Assembly: GCA_040508085.1 (NCBI GenBank)
Contig: JBEVNO010000051.1
Coordinates: 8,397-72,396, forward strand
From: ZC4RG30 sp040508085
GTDB lineage: Bacteria > Pseudomonadota > Gammaproteobacteria > Steroidobacterales > Steroidobacteraceae
Reading direction: 5' to 3'
DNA: 64,000 nt
The notes under the pieces are model-generated. The model saw only the letters and a program-made list of their open reading frames with translations. It was not told where the DNA came from and searched no databases. Every line of letters begins with the position of its first letter. Position 1 is the first letter of the stretch. The position numbers and the translations under genes are program-made. Shown piece after piece: positions 8,634 to 17,345 of this stretch.

Positions 8634-9390
8634 GCTGCGGCGACGCCACGCACTGCGCGGCCTGCTCGGCAGTGCCGTGGCCATGGCGCTTGCCGGCTGC
8701 GACCGGTTGTCGCACACCACATGGTTTCCACGGATGCTGGATGGCGCGCAGCACCTGAACCGCGGCGTGCACAAACTCCTCACCGGCCGCAACTCGATGG
8801 CACAGGAGTTCAGCGAGCAGGATCTGTCGCCCGATTTCCGCAGCAATGGCACTGCATACCCCGTGGGCGATGCCTATGCGCGGCTGGTCGAGTCCGGATT
8901 CACTGCCTGGCAACTGGAAGTGGACGGTCTGGTCGCGGCGCCACAGCGGCTGTCACTGGCGGCACTGCGGGCGCTGCCGAGCCGTACCCAGATCACGCGC
9001 CACGACTGCGTGGAAGGCTGGAGTGCGATCGCCAAATGGAAGGGCGTGCCGCTGGCCGCGGTGCTGGCGCTGGCCCGGCCATTGCCAGAGGCGAAGTTCG
9101 TCGTATTCCACTGCGCGGACGCCATGGGTGATGATGGCAAGCGTTACTACGAATCCATCGACATGGAGGATGCCTGGCATCCCCAGACCATCCTGGCCTA
9201 CGACATGAATGACGCTGCGCTGCCCATCAAGAACGGCGCACCGCTGCGGGCGCGCGTCGAGCGGCAACTGGGATACAAACACGCCAAATACCTGATGCGG
9301 TTGGAATTGGCAGCGGACCTTGACGCATTCGGGGCGGGCAATGGCGGCTACTGGGAAGACCTGGGCTATTCCTGGTACGCCGGCATCTGA
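8623..9390 (+). CDS. exported molybdopterin-dependent oxidoreductase (sulfite oxidase / MsrP fold)
   Basis: 255 residues. GTG 8623 is chosen because it overlaps the cytochrome b stop and has GGGGAG about 8 nt upstream. The N-terminus RLRRRHALRG followed by a hydrophobic stretch looks Tat-like, and it ends in LAGC, a lipobox. The protein may thus be a Tat-exported lipoprotein. The body matches the oxidoreductase molybdopterin-binding domain: WQLEVDGLV, then HDCVEGWSAIAKWKGVPL with the Mo-ligating Cys in HDCVEGW, then AYDMND and the NGAPLRARVERQLGYKHAKY block. It is shorter than MsrP and lacks a dimerisation domain. The substrate is unknown; sulfoxides or sulfite are possibilities. Confidence 0.87.
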   Translation: MSSRLRRRHALRGLLGSAVAMALAGCDRLSHTTWFPRMLDGAQHLNRGVHKLLTGRNSMAQEFSEQDLSPDFRSNGTAYPVGDAYARLVESGFTAWQLEVDGLVAAPQRLSLAALRALPSRTQITRHDCVEGWSAIAKWKGVPLAAVLALARPLPEAKFVVFHCADAMGDDGKRYYESIDMEDAWHPQTILAYDMNDAALPIKNGAPLRARVERQLGYKHAKYLMRLELAADLDAFGAGNGGYWEDLGYSWYAGI

Positions 9391-9674
9391 GTCCGTTCCA
9401 GCTCTTCGATACGGGCCATCAGTTCCAGCGCCAGCGCGGCACCCGCCGGATTCACGCCAAGGTCACGCTGCAGCCGTAAAGCGATGCGTACCCGGCCCAG
9501 TGCATTGCTGCTGAAGCGCAGCTGGGTCGTGCGGCTCTCGATCACTCCATGCTCGACCAGCTCCATTACCCACTGCCGCTCCACCGCGCAGATCGCGCAC
9601 AGCTCATCCAGGCCCAGCTCTGCGTCATCCTCGACGATGCGCCCGGTCAATACGATGATTTCCTGTGCCGACAT
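9366..9674 (-). CDS. cbpM: CbpM-type chaperone modulator
   Basis: 102 residues, lying directly behind cbpA with a 2-nt gap, the standard cbpAM order. The sequence fits CbpM/MerR-like modulators: LDELCAICAVERQWVMELVEHGVIE followed by a basic-hydrophobic helix with LRLQRDLGVNPAGAALALELM. CbpM binds the J-domain of CbpA and restrains its co-chaperone activity. Its 3' end overlaps the convergent molybdopterin oxidoreductase gene by 25 nt. Confidence 0.88.
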   Translation of the reverse strand: MSAQEIIVLTGRIVEDDAELGLDELCAICAVERQWVMELVEHGVIESRTTQLRFSSNALGRVRIALRLQRDLGVNPAGAALALELMARIEELERTQMPAYQE

Positions 9675-9676
9675 GA

Positions 9677-10648
9677 TCAGACCCCCAGTGACGACCGCGG
9701 ATTGAAGGGCAGCGCTGCAGCCAGGGCCGCATAGGCCGCGCGCGCCTGCTCACTGTCGGCGGGCGGCAGCACGATCTGCAGGCTGGTATACAGATCTCCT
9801 GGCGGCCTGGATGGCAATCCGCGCCCGCGCAGCCGCAGCCGCGTGCCGGTGCGCGAGCCCGGCGGGACCTTCAGGTCGACGACGCCCTGCGGCGTGGGCA
9901 CCCTCACGCTGGCGCCAAGTGCCGCCTCCCACGGCGCGACCGGCAGATCCAGATGCAGATCGCGACCTTCCGGGCGGTAGCGCGGATGGGGCGCGAACTG
10001 CACCTCCAGGTACAGGTCGCCGGGTTTGTCCTCGCCCGCCAGCGGCTCGCCCTGGCCCTGCAGCCGGATGTGCTGGCCGGCAAGGACGCCGCGCGGGATT
10101 TTCACGTTCAGCGTCCGCTCGTGGAGCACGGGCCGGCCCTGCTCGTCCACGCCGGGCAGCCTCAGTGTGAGTGAGCGAGTGCCGCCCTCGAGCGAAGCCT
10201 CCAGATCCACGGTGACCCGGGCATGATGATCCTCGCCGCGCTCGCGCCGGCGCTGCCCCCCGCTGCGCCGCCGCGAGGCATTGAAATCCTGGCGTCCAAA
10301 CAGCGACTCGAAGAATTCGCTTGCGTCACCCGCATGGCCGAAGTCTTCCTCGGCGGATGAGCCGGGCCCGCCGCCGCGGAACTCGAAGCCGCTGGCAAAA
10401 TCCGGCGGCGGCTGGAATGGCTCGCCCGCGCGCGGACCACTGCCCAGCTGGTCGTAGGCCGCGCGCTTCTCCGGATCGCGCAGCACTTCATAGGCTTCGC
10501 CGACGTCCTTGAAACGTGCCTCCGCATCCGTCTCCTTGCTGACGTCAGGGTGGTACTTGCGCGCGAGCTTGCGATAGGCCTGCTTGATCTGGTCGGCGCT
10601 GGCGTCGCGCGCCACGCCCATGATGTCGTAGTAGTTCTTGAATTCCAT
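9677..10648 (-). CDS. cbpA: DnaJ-class co-chaperone CbpA
   Basis: 323 residues. It begins with a J-domain (residues about 1-70, HPD at 33-35 in RKYHPDVSK) that stimulates DnaK ATPase. A Gly/Phe-rich linker follows (EFRGGGPGSSAEEDFG, FFESLFG), then two C-terminal beta-domains that bind clients (VTVDLEASLEGGTRSLTLRL, PHPRYRPEGRDLHLDLPV, PPGSRTGTRLRLRGRGLP). There is no zinc-finger Cys cluster, so it is CbpA rather than DnaJ. It is transcribed after gluconokinase (53-nt gap) and before cbpM. Confidence 0.93.
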   Translation of the reverse strand: MEFKNYYDIMGVARDASADQIKQAYRKLARKYHPDVSKETDAEARFKDVGEAYEVLRDPEKRAAYDQLGSGPRAGEPFQPPPDFASGFEFRGGGPGSSAEEDFGHAGDASEFFESLFGRQDFNASRRRSGGQRRRERGEDHHARVTVDLEASLEGGTRSLTLRLPGVDEQGRPVLHERTLNVKIPRGVLAGQHIRLQGQGEPLAGEDKPGDLYLEVQFAPHPRYRPEGRDLHLDLPVAPWEAALGASVRVPTPQGVVDLKVPPGSRTGTRLRLRGRGLPSRPPGDLYTSLQIVLPPADSEQARAAYAALAAALPFNPRSSLGV

Positions 10649-10701
10649 CGGTCTGGTTCCGTCGGCGCACCAGTGAAGAGTGTAACGCTGGTGCTGGCGC
10701 C

Positions 10702-11208
10702 CTAAGGCAATTGCTGCCCGGCCAGGGCCTGCGTTATGCGCTGCACCTGCGCGGCCAATGGCAGGCAGCCGTCCAGGATGATCGCGAATTCATCCTGGTC
10801 CGGAAGCTCGAGCGCCGCGAGCTGGCTGTCCAGCAGAGAACCGGGCATGTAGTGGCCCTCACGCAGGGCGAGCCGGCGCGCGAGCTCCTCGCGCGGCACG
10901 TGGGGCAGCACGAACAGGGCCGGCCCCGCCTCGCGCAGCTGATCGCGGTAGCTGCGCCGCAGCGCCGAGCAGGTGACGACGGCGTTGCCGCCGCCTTCGC
11001 GCATGCTCACGGCGATACGCGCCAGCCACGGGGCGCGATCCGCATCATCCAGCGGATAACCCGCCGCCATCTTGTCGAGGTTTTCCACCGGGTGCAGGGA
11101 ATCGCCCTCGATGAACCGCCATCCCAGTGACTGGGCCAGTGCCAGCGCCAATGTGGACTTGCCCGTCCCGCTGGGACCCATGACCACGACCGATTCAACT
11201 GTGCCCAT
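10702..11208 (-). CDS. gntK: gluconokinase
   Basis: 168 residues from the Met at 11208, with AGGG about 9 nt upstream; extending to 11280 adds a low-quality N-terminus. The P-loop is GPSGTGKST at residues 10-18. The family features follow: FIEGDSLHPVENLDKMAAG, PLDDADRAPWL, and VTCSALRRSYRDQLR. The length is normal for the GntK/IdnK type that phosphorylates D-gluconate to 6-phosphogluconate. No gluconate transporter or Entner-Doudoroff genes are beside it. Confidence 0.92.
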   Translation of the reverse strand: MGTVESVVVMGPSGTGKSTLALALAQSLGWRFIEGDSLHPVENLDKMAAGYPLDDADRAPWLARIAVSMREGGGNAVVTCSALRRSYRDQLREAGPALFVLPHVPREELARRLALREGHYMPGSLLDSQLAALELPDQDEFAIILDGCLPLAAQVQRITQALAGQQLP

Positions 11209-11294
11209 AGCAGCCCTGGCGTATTCACGGTACGGCGGCAGCGGCGGTGCCGGGCGGCCATCGAATCCGCACGGTATCAAAGGAATGGGGGAAG

Positions 11295-12239
11295 ATGCAC
11301 GCCAGCTTGAACCATCGCATGAACAATCCGCGTCCCGTGGTGTTGCAGCTCTGCCCGTTCTCCGCCTATCTCGAATCCAGTCTCGCAGCGCAGTTCAGAG
11401 TGGTGCGGTGGTTCGAGCTGGACGGCGCGGCGCAGGCCAGCTGGCTGGCACAGAATGCGGCGCAGGTGCGTGGCATCGCCACGGGTGGCCGCGTCGGATG
11501 TCCGGCTGCGCTGCTGCTGGCCTTGCCCGCGCTGCAGGTCATTGCCATCAATGGCGTCGGCGTAGACAAGGTGGATCTGCCGCTGGCCGCAACGCGTGGT
11601 GTACGGGTGGGCACCACTCCCGGGGTAGTCGCCGACGATGTGGCAGATCTTGCCGTCGGTCTGGTCATTTCTCTGCTGCGTGGCATTCCGGCTGCTGATG
11701 CCTATGTGCGGGCCGGCCAATGGCCGGCTGGTGATCGGCCGCTGGCCCGCAAGGTCAGCGGCTGCCGTTTCGGCATCGCAGGCCTCGGACAGATCGGAGC
11801 GGCCACTGCTGCGCGGCTCGCGCCGTTCGGCCCCGTCGCCTACACCGGTCCACAGCGCAAGGCGGTGGCATATGCCTTCCACGAAGACCTCATCAGCCTG
11901 GCGCGCGCCGTCGATGTGCTGGTGCTCACGCTGCCCGCCACCCCGCAGACGCGGCATATCGTGAATGCGGCCGTGCTGGATGCCCTGGGTTCGTGCGGCT
12001 ACCTGGTCAACGTGGCACGCGGCGCAGTGGTGGACGAGCCGGCACTGATCGAGGCACTGCAGGTGGGTCGCATCGCGGGCGCCGCACTCGATGTCTTCGA
12101 GTCCGAGCCACAGGTGCCCGAAGCGCTGCGTCGTCATCCCCGCGTGGTGCTCACGCCGCACATGGCCACGGCTACGGCCGAGACGCGTGGGCAGATGGCT
12201 GACCAGGTGCTGGCCCATCTGCAATCATTGCTGCACTGA
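11295..12239 (+). CDS. D-isomer-specific 2-hydroxyacid dehydrogenase (GhrB/hydroxypyruvate reductase-like)
   Basis: 314 residues from ATG 11295, which has a GGGGGAAG ribosome site just before it. The substrate domain contains INGVGVDKVDL. The Rossmann domain starts at FGIAGLGQIG (GxGxxG) and is followed by LPATPQTRHIVN, the NVARGAVVDEPAL segment with the substrate-binding Arg, a Glu in DVFESEP, and the catalytic His in LTPHMATAT. It should reduce a 2-keto acid such as glyoxylate or hydroxypyruvate with NAD(P)H. It diverges from gluconokinase across about 85 nt, which suggests a loose carbohydrate-acid theme. Confidence 0.9.
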   Translation: MHASLNHRMNNPRPVVLQLCPFSAYLESSLAAQFRVVRWFELDGAAQASWLAQNAAQVRGIATGGRVGCPAALLLALPALQVIAINGVGVDKVDLPLAATRGVRVGTTPGVVADDVADLAVGLVISLLRGIPAADAYVRAGQWPAGDRPLARKVSGCRFGIAGLGQIGAATAARLAPFGPVAYTGPQRKAVAYAFHEDLISLARAVDVLVLTLPATPQTRHIVNAAVLDALGSCGYLVNVARGAVVDEPALIEALQVGRIAGAALDVFESEPQVPEALRRHPRVVLTPHMATATAETRGQMADQVLAHLQSLLH

Positions 12240-12264
12240 CCGCAAACTGAACCGGTGGCTGCTC

Positions 12265-13521
12265 CTGGATAACCTCACCCACACCCTGATCGGAGTCATT
12301 GCCGGTGAGGCGGTGGCGCGTTGCACCCGACCGTCAGCCGACGGGCTCGCGGCGCAGGAGCGCCGCAATCTGTTTGTGACGCTGGCAGCGGTGGCCAGCA
12401 ACCTGCCGGATGTCGACATCCTGTGGACGCTGCAGGGAGTGCGGACCGACCCGCTGGTGTATCTGCTTCATCACCGCGGCCACACCCACACCCTGCTGGG
12501 CTGCCTGGGCCTGCTGTTGCTGCTGCAAGCGTCGACTTTGCTGTGGCTGCGCTGGCGCGGACGCAAGGCCTCGTCCCGTGACCGGTGGATGCTGGGCGCG
12601 GTTTCTGCACTCGGCCTGCTGCTGCACCTGGGCATGGACGCGCTGAACAGCTACGGCGTCCATCCTTTCTGGCCATTCGACAATCGCTGGTATTACGGCG
12701 ACGCGGTATTCATCGTGGAGCCGCTGTACTGGCTGGCGGCAATACCAGGCCTGTTCCTGCTGCGCACCCGCTGTGCGCGGGCGGTCGTGATTCTCGCCGC
12801 GCTGGCTGCGCTGGCATTGACGACGTGGCTGCATGCTGCGCAGCCCTGGTACTACAGCAGCGTGGTCGGTCTTGCGGTGCTGCTGGCCCTCATCGGCTGG
12901 CGCAGCCCGGCCCGCGTCGCCGTCTGCGCCGGCCTTGCAGCCACAGTGATGCTGACTGGCGGCTTCATGCTTGCCAGTGCGCTGGCGGGTGCACGCGTCG
13001 CCAGGGACGCCGCCGCCAGTTTTCCAGGCGCCCGCACCCGCGACATCGTGCTGACCCCCGGCCCAACCGACCCGCGCTGCTGGGATCTGCTGCTGTTGCA
13101 GACGGAGCGCGGTCAGTACGTGGCGCGGCAGGGCAGGCTGTCACTTGCCGCGGCCCCCGTCGCGGCATGCGCCAGTATCCAGCTTGGTAGCGGCCGCAGC
13201 GCGGCGTTGACGCCGGTACACACCGCGACACCGGATCCGGCCGGGGTGAAGATCAAATGGGTGGGCCAGTACCAGATGCCGCTCGCGCAATTGGCGGGAT
13301 TGGTCCACGGCGACTGTCGGGCGCAGGCAGCGATGGGTTTCATCCGCGCCCCGTTTGTAGTGCTCCAGCAGCGGGGGTGGCTTCTTGGCGACCTGCGCTT
13401 CGACCGCGAGGTGGAGCCAGGTTTCGCGGAACCGAGCCTGCCGGCCGCGCCATCAGGCCATTGCACGGGCGCGCCTGCCCCGTGGCTGCCACCGCGTGCG
13501 GACATTCTCCGCTCGCCTTAG
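12265..13521 (+). CDS. YdjM/YfhO-type 'metal-dependent hydrolase' inner-membrane protein
   Basis: About 418 residues. The product opens with DNLTHTLIGVIAGEA, typical for this family, which normally starts MDNLTH or MDSxTH. The codon at that position is CTG (12265), and no ATG, GTG or TTG is near, so a CTG start 25 nt after the previous stop is my best choice. The frame is open upstream inside the dehydrogenase gene. It has several membrane helices and conserved polar motifs in loops: NLPDVD, HHRGHTHTLLG and HLGMDALNSYGVHPFWP, whose His/Asp residues could hold a metal. The LexA-controlled YdjM of E. coli belongs to this family, but enzymatic function is unproven. The stop overlaps the convergent EF-hand gene. 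Confidence 0.82.
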   Translation: MDNLTHTLIGVIAGEAVARCTRPSADGLAAQERRNLFVTLAAVASNLPDVDILWTLQGVRTDPLVYLLHHRGHTHTLLGCLGLLLLLQASTLLWLRWRGRKASSRDRWMLGAVSALGLLLHLGMDALNSYGVHPFWPFDNRWYYGDAVFIVEPLYWLAAIPGLFLLRTRCARAVVILAALAALALTTWLHAAQPWYYSSVVGLAVLLALIGWRSPARVAVCAGLAATVMLTGGFMLASALAGARVARDAAASFPGARTRDIVLTPGPTDPRCWDLLLLQTERGQYVARQGRLSLAAAPVAACASIQLGSGRSAALTPVHTATPDPAGVKIKWVGQYQMPLAQLAGLVHGDCRAQAAMGFIRAPFVVLQQRGWLLGDLRFDREVEPGFAEPSLPAAPSGHCTGAPAPWLPPRADILRSP

Positions 13522-13868
13522 CCCGGATTGGGCATGTGCTGCGCGCCGGCGCTGCCGCTGGGCGCTGTGGCCGGATCGGGCGCCGGAGCGCCGGTGATCT
13601 TCCCGGCGCGGTTCCAGCGCGCAAATTCAGCGGGCGAAACGAGTTCGTCGTGATCCGCATCCAGCTGCTCGAACTGCCGGTTCAGTTCTGCGATGACCTT
13701 GGTCTCTTCTTTCGAGAGTCCGCCGTTCGCATCCTTGTCCAGCGTGACGAAATCGATCTTCGGTGCGGCGGGCGCCGGCTTCGGCTTCACCGCAGGAGTC
13801 TGCGCATGGCCGGCGCCGGCCATGGCCAGGACCACGAACAGGGCGGCCTTGCTGGCGGAATGTTTCAT
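13518..13868 (-). CDS. exported EF-hand protein
   Basis: 116 residues from the Met at 13868. A signal peptide ends near GAGHAQ. After a Lys/Pro/Ala-rich linker there are two EF-hand loops, DKDANGGLSKEE and DADHDELVSPAE, both with acidic residues at the usual positions 1, 3, 5 and 12. It should bind calcium in the periplasm. The C-terminus is Pro/Ala-rich. Its TAA stop (13518-13520) interlocks with the TAG of the convergent membrane protein gene (13519-13521). Confidence 0.83.
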   Translation of the reverse strand: MKHSASKAALFVVLAMAGAGHAQTPAVKPKPAPAAPKIDFVTLDKDANGGLSKEETKVIAELNRQFEQLDADHDELVSPAEFARWNRAGKITGAPAPDPATAPSGSAGAQHMPNPG

Positions 13869-14155
13869 GATGCGCAACCTCGATCTGGACTGGGTGCGCA
13901 CATGTTGCCTGCTTGACCCGGTGGGTGGGTGTCAGCGGTGCGCCCCTTGGCGCCGCCGCCAGGCCCGAAACCATGTGGGCGCGAGCCTACAAGGCCGCAG
14001 CAGACCCTTCCCCGAGGCCACGCGCGCGGCCCGATTAACCGTATTGCACCACCTGTAGGAAGCGGCCGACCGTCTCTATGGTGGCGCCCTTCTGCCTCGC
14101 CAGACGCTGAAACCAGACACTGGCTGCCGGTGAAATCAGAAAGTGGGGATCGCCA

Positions 14156-14356
14156 GTGAACGAACACATTGTCCGTGATTGCGTGCGTGCAGATCGCCTG
14201 GCCCAGGGTCTGGCTAACTACTATTCGCGGCGGGTCCGCGGCGTGCAGTGTCCGGATCTGTTGCCACCGGAACAGCGCGCCGTAATGGAAAGCATTTACA
14301 CCGAGCGGCTGCAGAGCGCGCGCATCTTCGTGCAGAGCGCGCGGCTCACAGCTTAG
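14156..14356 (+). CDS. small hypothetical protein (66 aa)
   Basis: Starts at GTG 14156 with GGGGAT about 7 nt upstream and ends 14 nt before the convergent dehydrogenase gene. The product is soluble, rich in Arg and Gln, and has plausible amphipathic helices (RADRLAQGLANYYSRR, EQRAVMESIYTERLQSARIF). It has one Cys near the N-terminus and one in the middle. I do not recognise the family. The frame and ribosome site make it credible but not certain. Confidence 0.5.
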   Translation: MNEHIVRDCVRADRLAQGLANYYSRRVRGVQCPDLLPPEQRAVMESIYTERLQSARIFVQSARLTA

Positions 14357-14370
14357 GCCCAAACCCAGAA

Positions 14371-15699
14371 CTAGCGCTTCGCGGTGGCGGCAACGCGCCA
14401 GATCCCGTTGCCGACATCATCTGCTACCAGCAAGGCGCCGTCGGCTGCAAACGCGACGCCCACAGGCCTCCCATGGGCTTCGCCCTTCTCATTGAGGAAA
14501 CCGGTCAGCACATCCAGCGGCTCGCCCGCCGGCTTCCCGTCCTTGAAGGGAATGAAGATCACTTTGTAGCCACTCGGCGGCTTGCGGTTCCAGGAGCCAT
14601 GCTGACCGACGAACATGCCATTGGACAGCGGCTGGGGTAATGCATTGCCGGCTGAGTACGCGAGCCCGATGCTGGCCGCATGCGCTCCCAGTGCATAGTC
14701 CGGGACGACGGCGCGGGCAACCAGGTCCGGGCGCTGTGGTTTGACCCTCACATCCACGTGCTGGCCGAAGTAACTGAACGGCCAGCCATAGAAAGCCCCC
14801 TTCTGCACCGAGGTCATGTAATCCGGCACCAGGTTGTTGCCCAGTTCATCGCGTTCGTTGACCGCGGTCCACAGCATTGAGGTATGCGGCTCCCATGCCA
14901 GTCCATTCGGGTTGCGAAGGCCGGATGCATAGATCTGGTAGCTGCCAGCGCTTGGATCGACTTCGAGAATAGCTGCCCTGTCACGCTCCGCCTCGAGCCC
15001 ATTCTCACCGACGTTGCTGTTGGAGCCCACGGTCACATACAGCCGGCTGCCGTCTGCGCTGGCGATGACATTCTTCGTCCAGTGATGGTTCATTGGCCCG
15101 CCAGGCAGATCCACCACCTTGACACCCGTACCCGTCGCGGCCGTTGCTCCCGGCGTGTAGTTGAAGCGCATCAGCGAATCGGCATTGGCGACGTAAAAGT
15201 CAGTGCCCACCAGCGCCATGCCGAAAGGGGAGTGCAGGTTGGCCAGGAAGGTGGTGCGCAGCTCGGCTTTACCATCGCCGTCGGCATCGCGCAGCAGCGT
15301 GATGCGATCCGCGCTGGGGGTTGCCGCGCCGGCCTTTTTCTGGGCGCGCTTCATGAAGAAGGCGCGGATGCCCTTCATCTCGGCGCCCCCCTCAGCAGGC
15401 GCGTTGCTCTCTGCCACCAGGACATCACCATTTGGCAGTACGTAAATCCAGCGCGGATGTACCAGCCCACCGGCAAACAGTCCGACCGCCGTACCGGGAA
15501 AGCCCCGCGGCGTGGCGCCACTGCGCCAGCCGATGGCGGGCGCGACCTGCATGGTGGGAATCAGGCTGCTGACTGGCTGGGGCAGTGCGGGATTGGGTCC
15601 GATCCCTCCCTCCAGCGTACCGGGAGAGCCGCCGCTGCACGCAACCAGTGCGACTCCGAGCAGCGGGATCAGGGTCATGCGGAAGTTTTGGGAGCTCAT
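14371..15699 (-). CDS. PQQ-type sorbosone/glucose dehydrogenase-like lipoprotein
   Basis: 442 residues from the Met at 15699; a later Met at 15678 is possible. The signal peptide has a lipobox LVAC. The rest is a six-bladed propeller of the L-sorbosone dehydrogenase / YliI (aldose sugar dehydrogenase) group. Markers are VLPNGDVLVAESN, DADGDGKAELRTTFLANLHSPFGMAL, a HHWTKNVI segment, NPNGLAWEP, NERDELGNNLVPDYM and FVGQHGSWNRKPPSGYKV. Relatives use PQQ and Ca to oxidise sugars in the periplasm and pass electrons to a cytochrome or quinone. The divergent neighbour is a triheme cytochrome c of the kind that serves membrane dehydrogenases, so the two may form one chain. Confidence 0.85.
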   Translation of the reverse strand: MSSQNFRMTLIPLLGVALVACSGGSPGTLEGGIGPNPALPQPVSSLIPTMQVAPAIGWRSGATPRGFPGTAVGLFAGGLVHPRWIYVLPNGDVLVAESNAPAEGGAEMKGIRAFFMKRAQKKAGAATPSADRITLLRDADGDGKAELRTTFLANLHSPFGMALVGTDFYVANADSLMRFNYTPGATAATGTGVKVVDLPGGPMNHHWTKNVIASADGSRLYVTVGSNSNVGENGLEAERDRAAILEVDPSAGSYQIYASGLRNPNGLAWEPHTSMLWTAVNERDELGNNLVPDYMTSVQKGAFYGWPFSYFGQHVDVRVKPQRPDLVARAVVPDYALGAHAASIGLAYSAGNALPQPLSNGMFVGQHGSWNRKPPSGYKVIFIPFKDGKPAGEPLDVLTGFLNEKGEAHGRPVGVAFAADGALLVADDVGNGIWRVAATAKR

Positions 15700-16046
15700 G
15701 CGTCTCTTATACGCCCGCGGCGGGAGGCGCCAGGTCCTCTCCCGGCTTGCCGCGTCGTCGGACAAAGGCCTACTCCCGCGCGTGCGCGCTGTGCGGGGCG
15801 CTGTCGATGTCGGCCGCAGCGGTGCGCACTGGTTCACTGCTGATCGAACTTGGTGCGACCATGATCCAGCCTGCCGCATAGCGGTGCAGCGCTACGTATC
15901 TGCGGCGAGAAGCAGATGTTCCGCGCCTGGCTTTTATGTACAGTCAAATCATCGGGTTTGTATAGACGTAAGAGTGGCACTGCGACTTCCGGCCCGGAAT
16001 TTGCTTGAACGGACCGGATGGCGCTGTGCGCGGCAAGGTGGTGGTG
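15700..16046. promoter_or_regulatory. divergent intergenic region between dehydrogenase and cytochrome c genes
   Basis: 347 nt without a supported gene. It should hold promoters in both directions. The left part is GC-rich. An AT-richer segment at about 15931-15970 contains TATAGA (15961-15966), which could be a -10 element for the cytochrome gene, but I find no good -35 hexamer. No convincing operator palindrome is visible. Confidence 0.35.
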
Positions 16047-17285
16047 ATGGTTGTGCGGGCGAAGTGGGCGTTGCGATTCATGCTGAGTGTTGCGTCCCTG
16101 GCGACGTTCGGCGCCGCGCAGGCGGAAACCGAGGTGGAGCGCGGCGAGTACCTGGTCCGTGCGGCCAATTGCGTCAGCTGCCACACCGTGCCGGGCGGCA
16201 AGGTGTTCGCCGGCGGTGTGCGCTTCGGCACCGACTTCGGCACCATTTATTCCACCAATATCACTCCGGACAAGGCCACCGGCATCGGCGGCTGGAGCTT
16301 TGCGCAATTCGAGGCCGCCATGCGGCGCGGCGTGCGTCCGGATGGCCAGCATCTTTATCCCGCCTTCCCGTACACCAGCTTCACCAAGATCAACGACGCG
16401 GACCTGCGGGCCCTGTTCGCCTATTTCATGAGCCTGCGCCCGGTGAATGCGCCGCCCCGCGAGAATGAGCTGGATTTCCCGTACAACCAGCGCTCGCTGC
16501 TGGGCGCCTGGAAGGCGCTGTACCTGAAAGAAGGTGCATTCGTTCCCGATCCGGCCCGCCCGCAGCAGTGGAACCGCGGCGCCTACCTGGTGGAAGCGCT
16601 CGCGCACTGCAGCGCCTGCCACACGCCGCGCAACCGGCTGGGTGCCGAGAAGGCATCTGCCGCCTACACCGGCGGCGTCATCTCCGAAGCCGACGATGAG
16701 CGTGGCACGGTTCGCCGCAGCGCCCCGAACCTCACAGCTTCGCCGCATGGCCTGGGTGCCTGGAGCGAGGAGGATCTGGCCGGTTACCTGAAGTTCGGTG
16801 TCAGTTCGCGCACCCGTCTGATGGGTACCATGAACGAGATTGTGCTCAACAGCACACGGTACCTCACCGAGGCCGATACGCGCGCCATGGCGACCTACCT
16901 GAAGAGCCTGCCCGCTGCGGCGGACACCGGCAGGCGCCCCAGCCGCAAGACCCTGGAGCTGGGCGCGAAACAGTACGACATCCACTGCGGCACCTGCCAT
17001 CTGCCCACTGGCCTTGGCTCGCCGGAAACCGGCCCGCCGCTGGCCGGCAGCTCGCTGGCCCAGGCGCCCGACCCGTCCTCCCTGATCGATCTCGTCATCA
17101 ATGGGCCGCGCCTGCCGAGCGAGGCGCCGTCCACGCAGTGGCAGCGCCCCTGGCAGTCCATGACCCCATTCGGGCAGAAGCTCAGCGATGAGCAGGCCGC
17201 GGCGCTGCTCAGCTATGTGCGCAATTCCTGGGGGAATGCGGCCAGCGCCGTGGAGCCCAAGGACATTGACGGACTGAGGTGGTAA
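16047..17285 (+). CDS. triheme cytochrome c (alcohol/aldehyde dehydrogenase cytochrome subunit type)
   Basis: 412 residues when started at ATG 16047; GTG and TTG codons lie in frame up to 16005. A signal peptide (FMLSVASLATFGAAQA) is followed by three c-type heme sites: CVSCH at about 42-46, CSACH at about 188-192 and CGTCH at about 314-318. The spacing of the three sites and phrases such as TNITPDKATGIGGWS, RRGVRPDGQHLYPAFPYTSF and ALLSYVRNSWGN match the cytochrome subunit of PQQ alcohol dehydrogenases and related molybdenum aldehyde dehydrogenases. It passes electrons from a periplasmic dehydrogenase to quinone or a terminal oxidase. The divergent sorbosone-dehydrogenase-like gene is the obvious partner candidate. 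Confidence 0.9.
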   Translation: MVVRAKWALRFMLSVASLATFGAAQAETEVERGEYLVRAANCVSCHTVPGGKVFAGGVRFGTDFGTIYSTNITPDKATGIGGWSFAQFEAAMRRGVRPDGQHLYPAFPYTSFTKINDADLRALFAYFMSLRPVNAPPRENELDFPYNQRSLLGAWKALYLKEGAFVPDPARPQQWNRGAYLVEALAHCSACHTPRNRLGAEKASAAYTGGVISEADDERGTVRRSAPNLTASPHGLGAWSEEDLAGYLKFGVSSRTRLMGTMNEIVLNSTRYLTEADTRAMATYLKSLPAAADTGRRPSRKTLELGAKQYDIHCGTCHLPTGLGSPETGPPLAGSSLAQAPDPSSLIDLVINGPRLPSEAPSTQWQRPWQSMTPFGQKLSDEQAAALLSYVRNSWGNAASAVEPKDIDGLRW

Positions 17286-17345
17286 GCGCGAGGGGTCGCA
17301 GGAGGGCCTGCGGCGCAGTCTTTAGGCCCGCTAAAGTGCGGGAAT

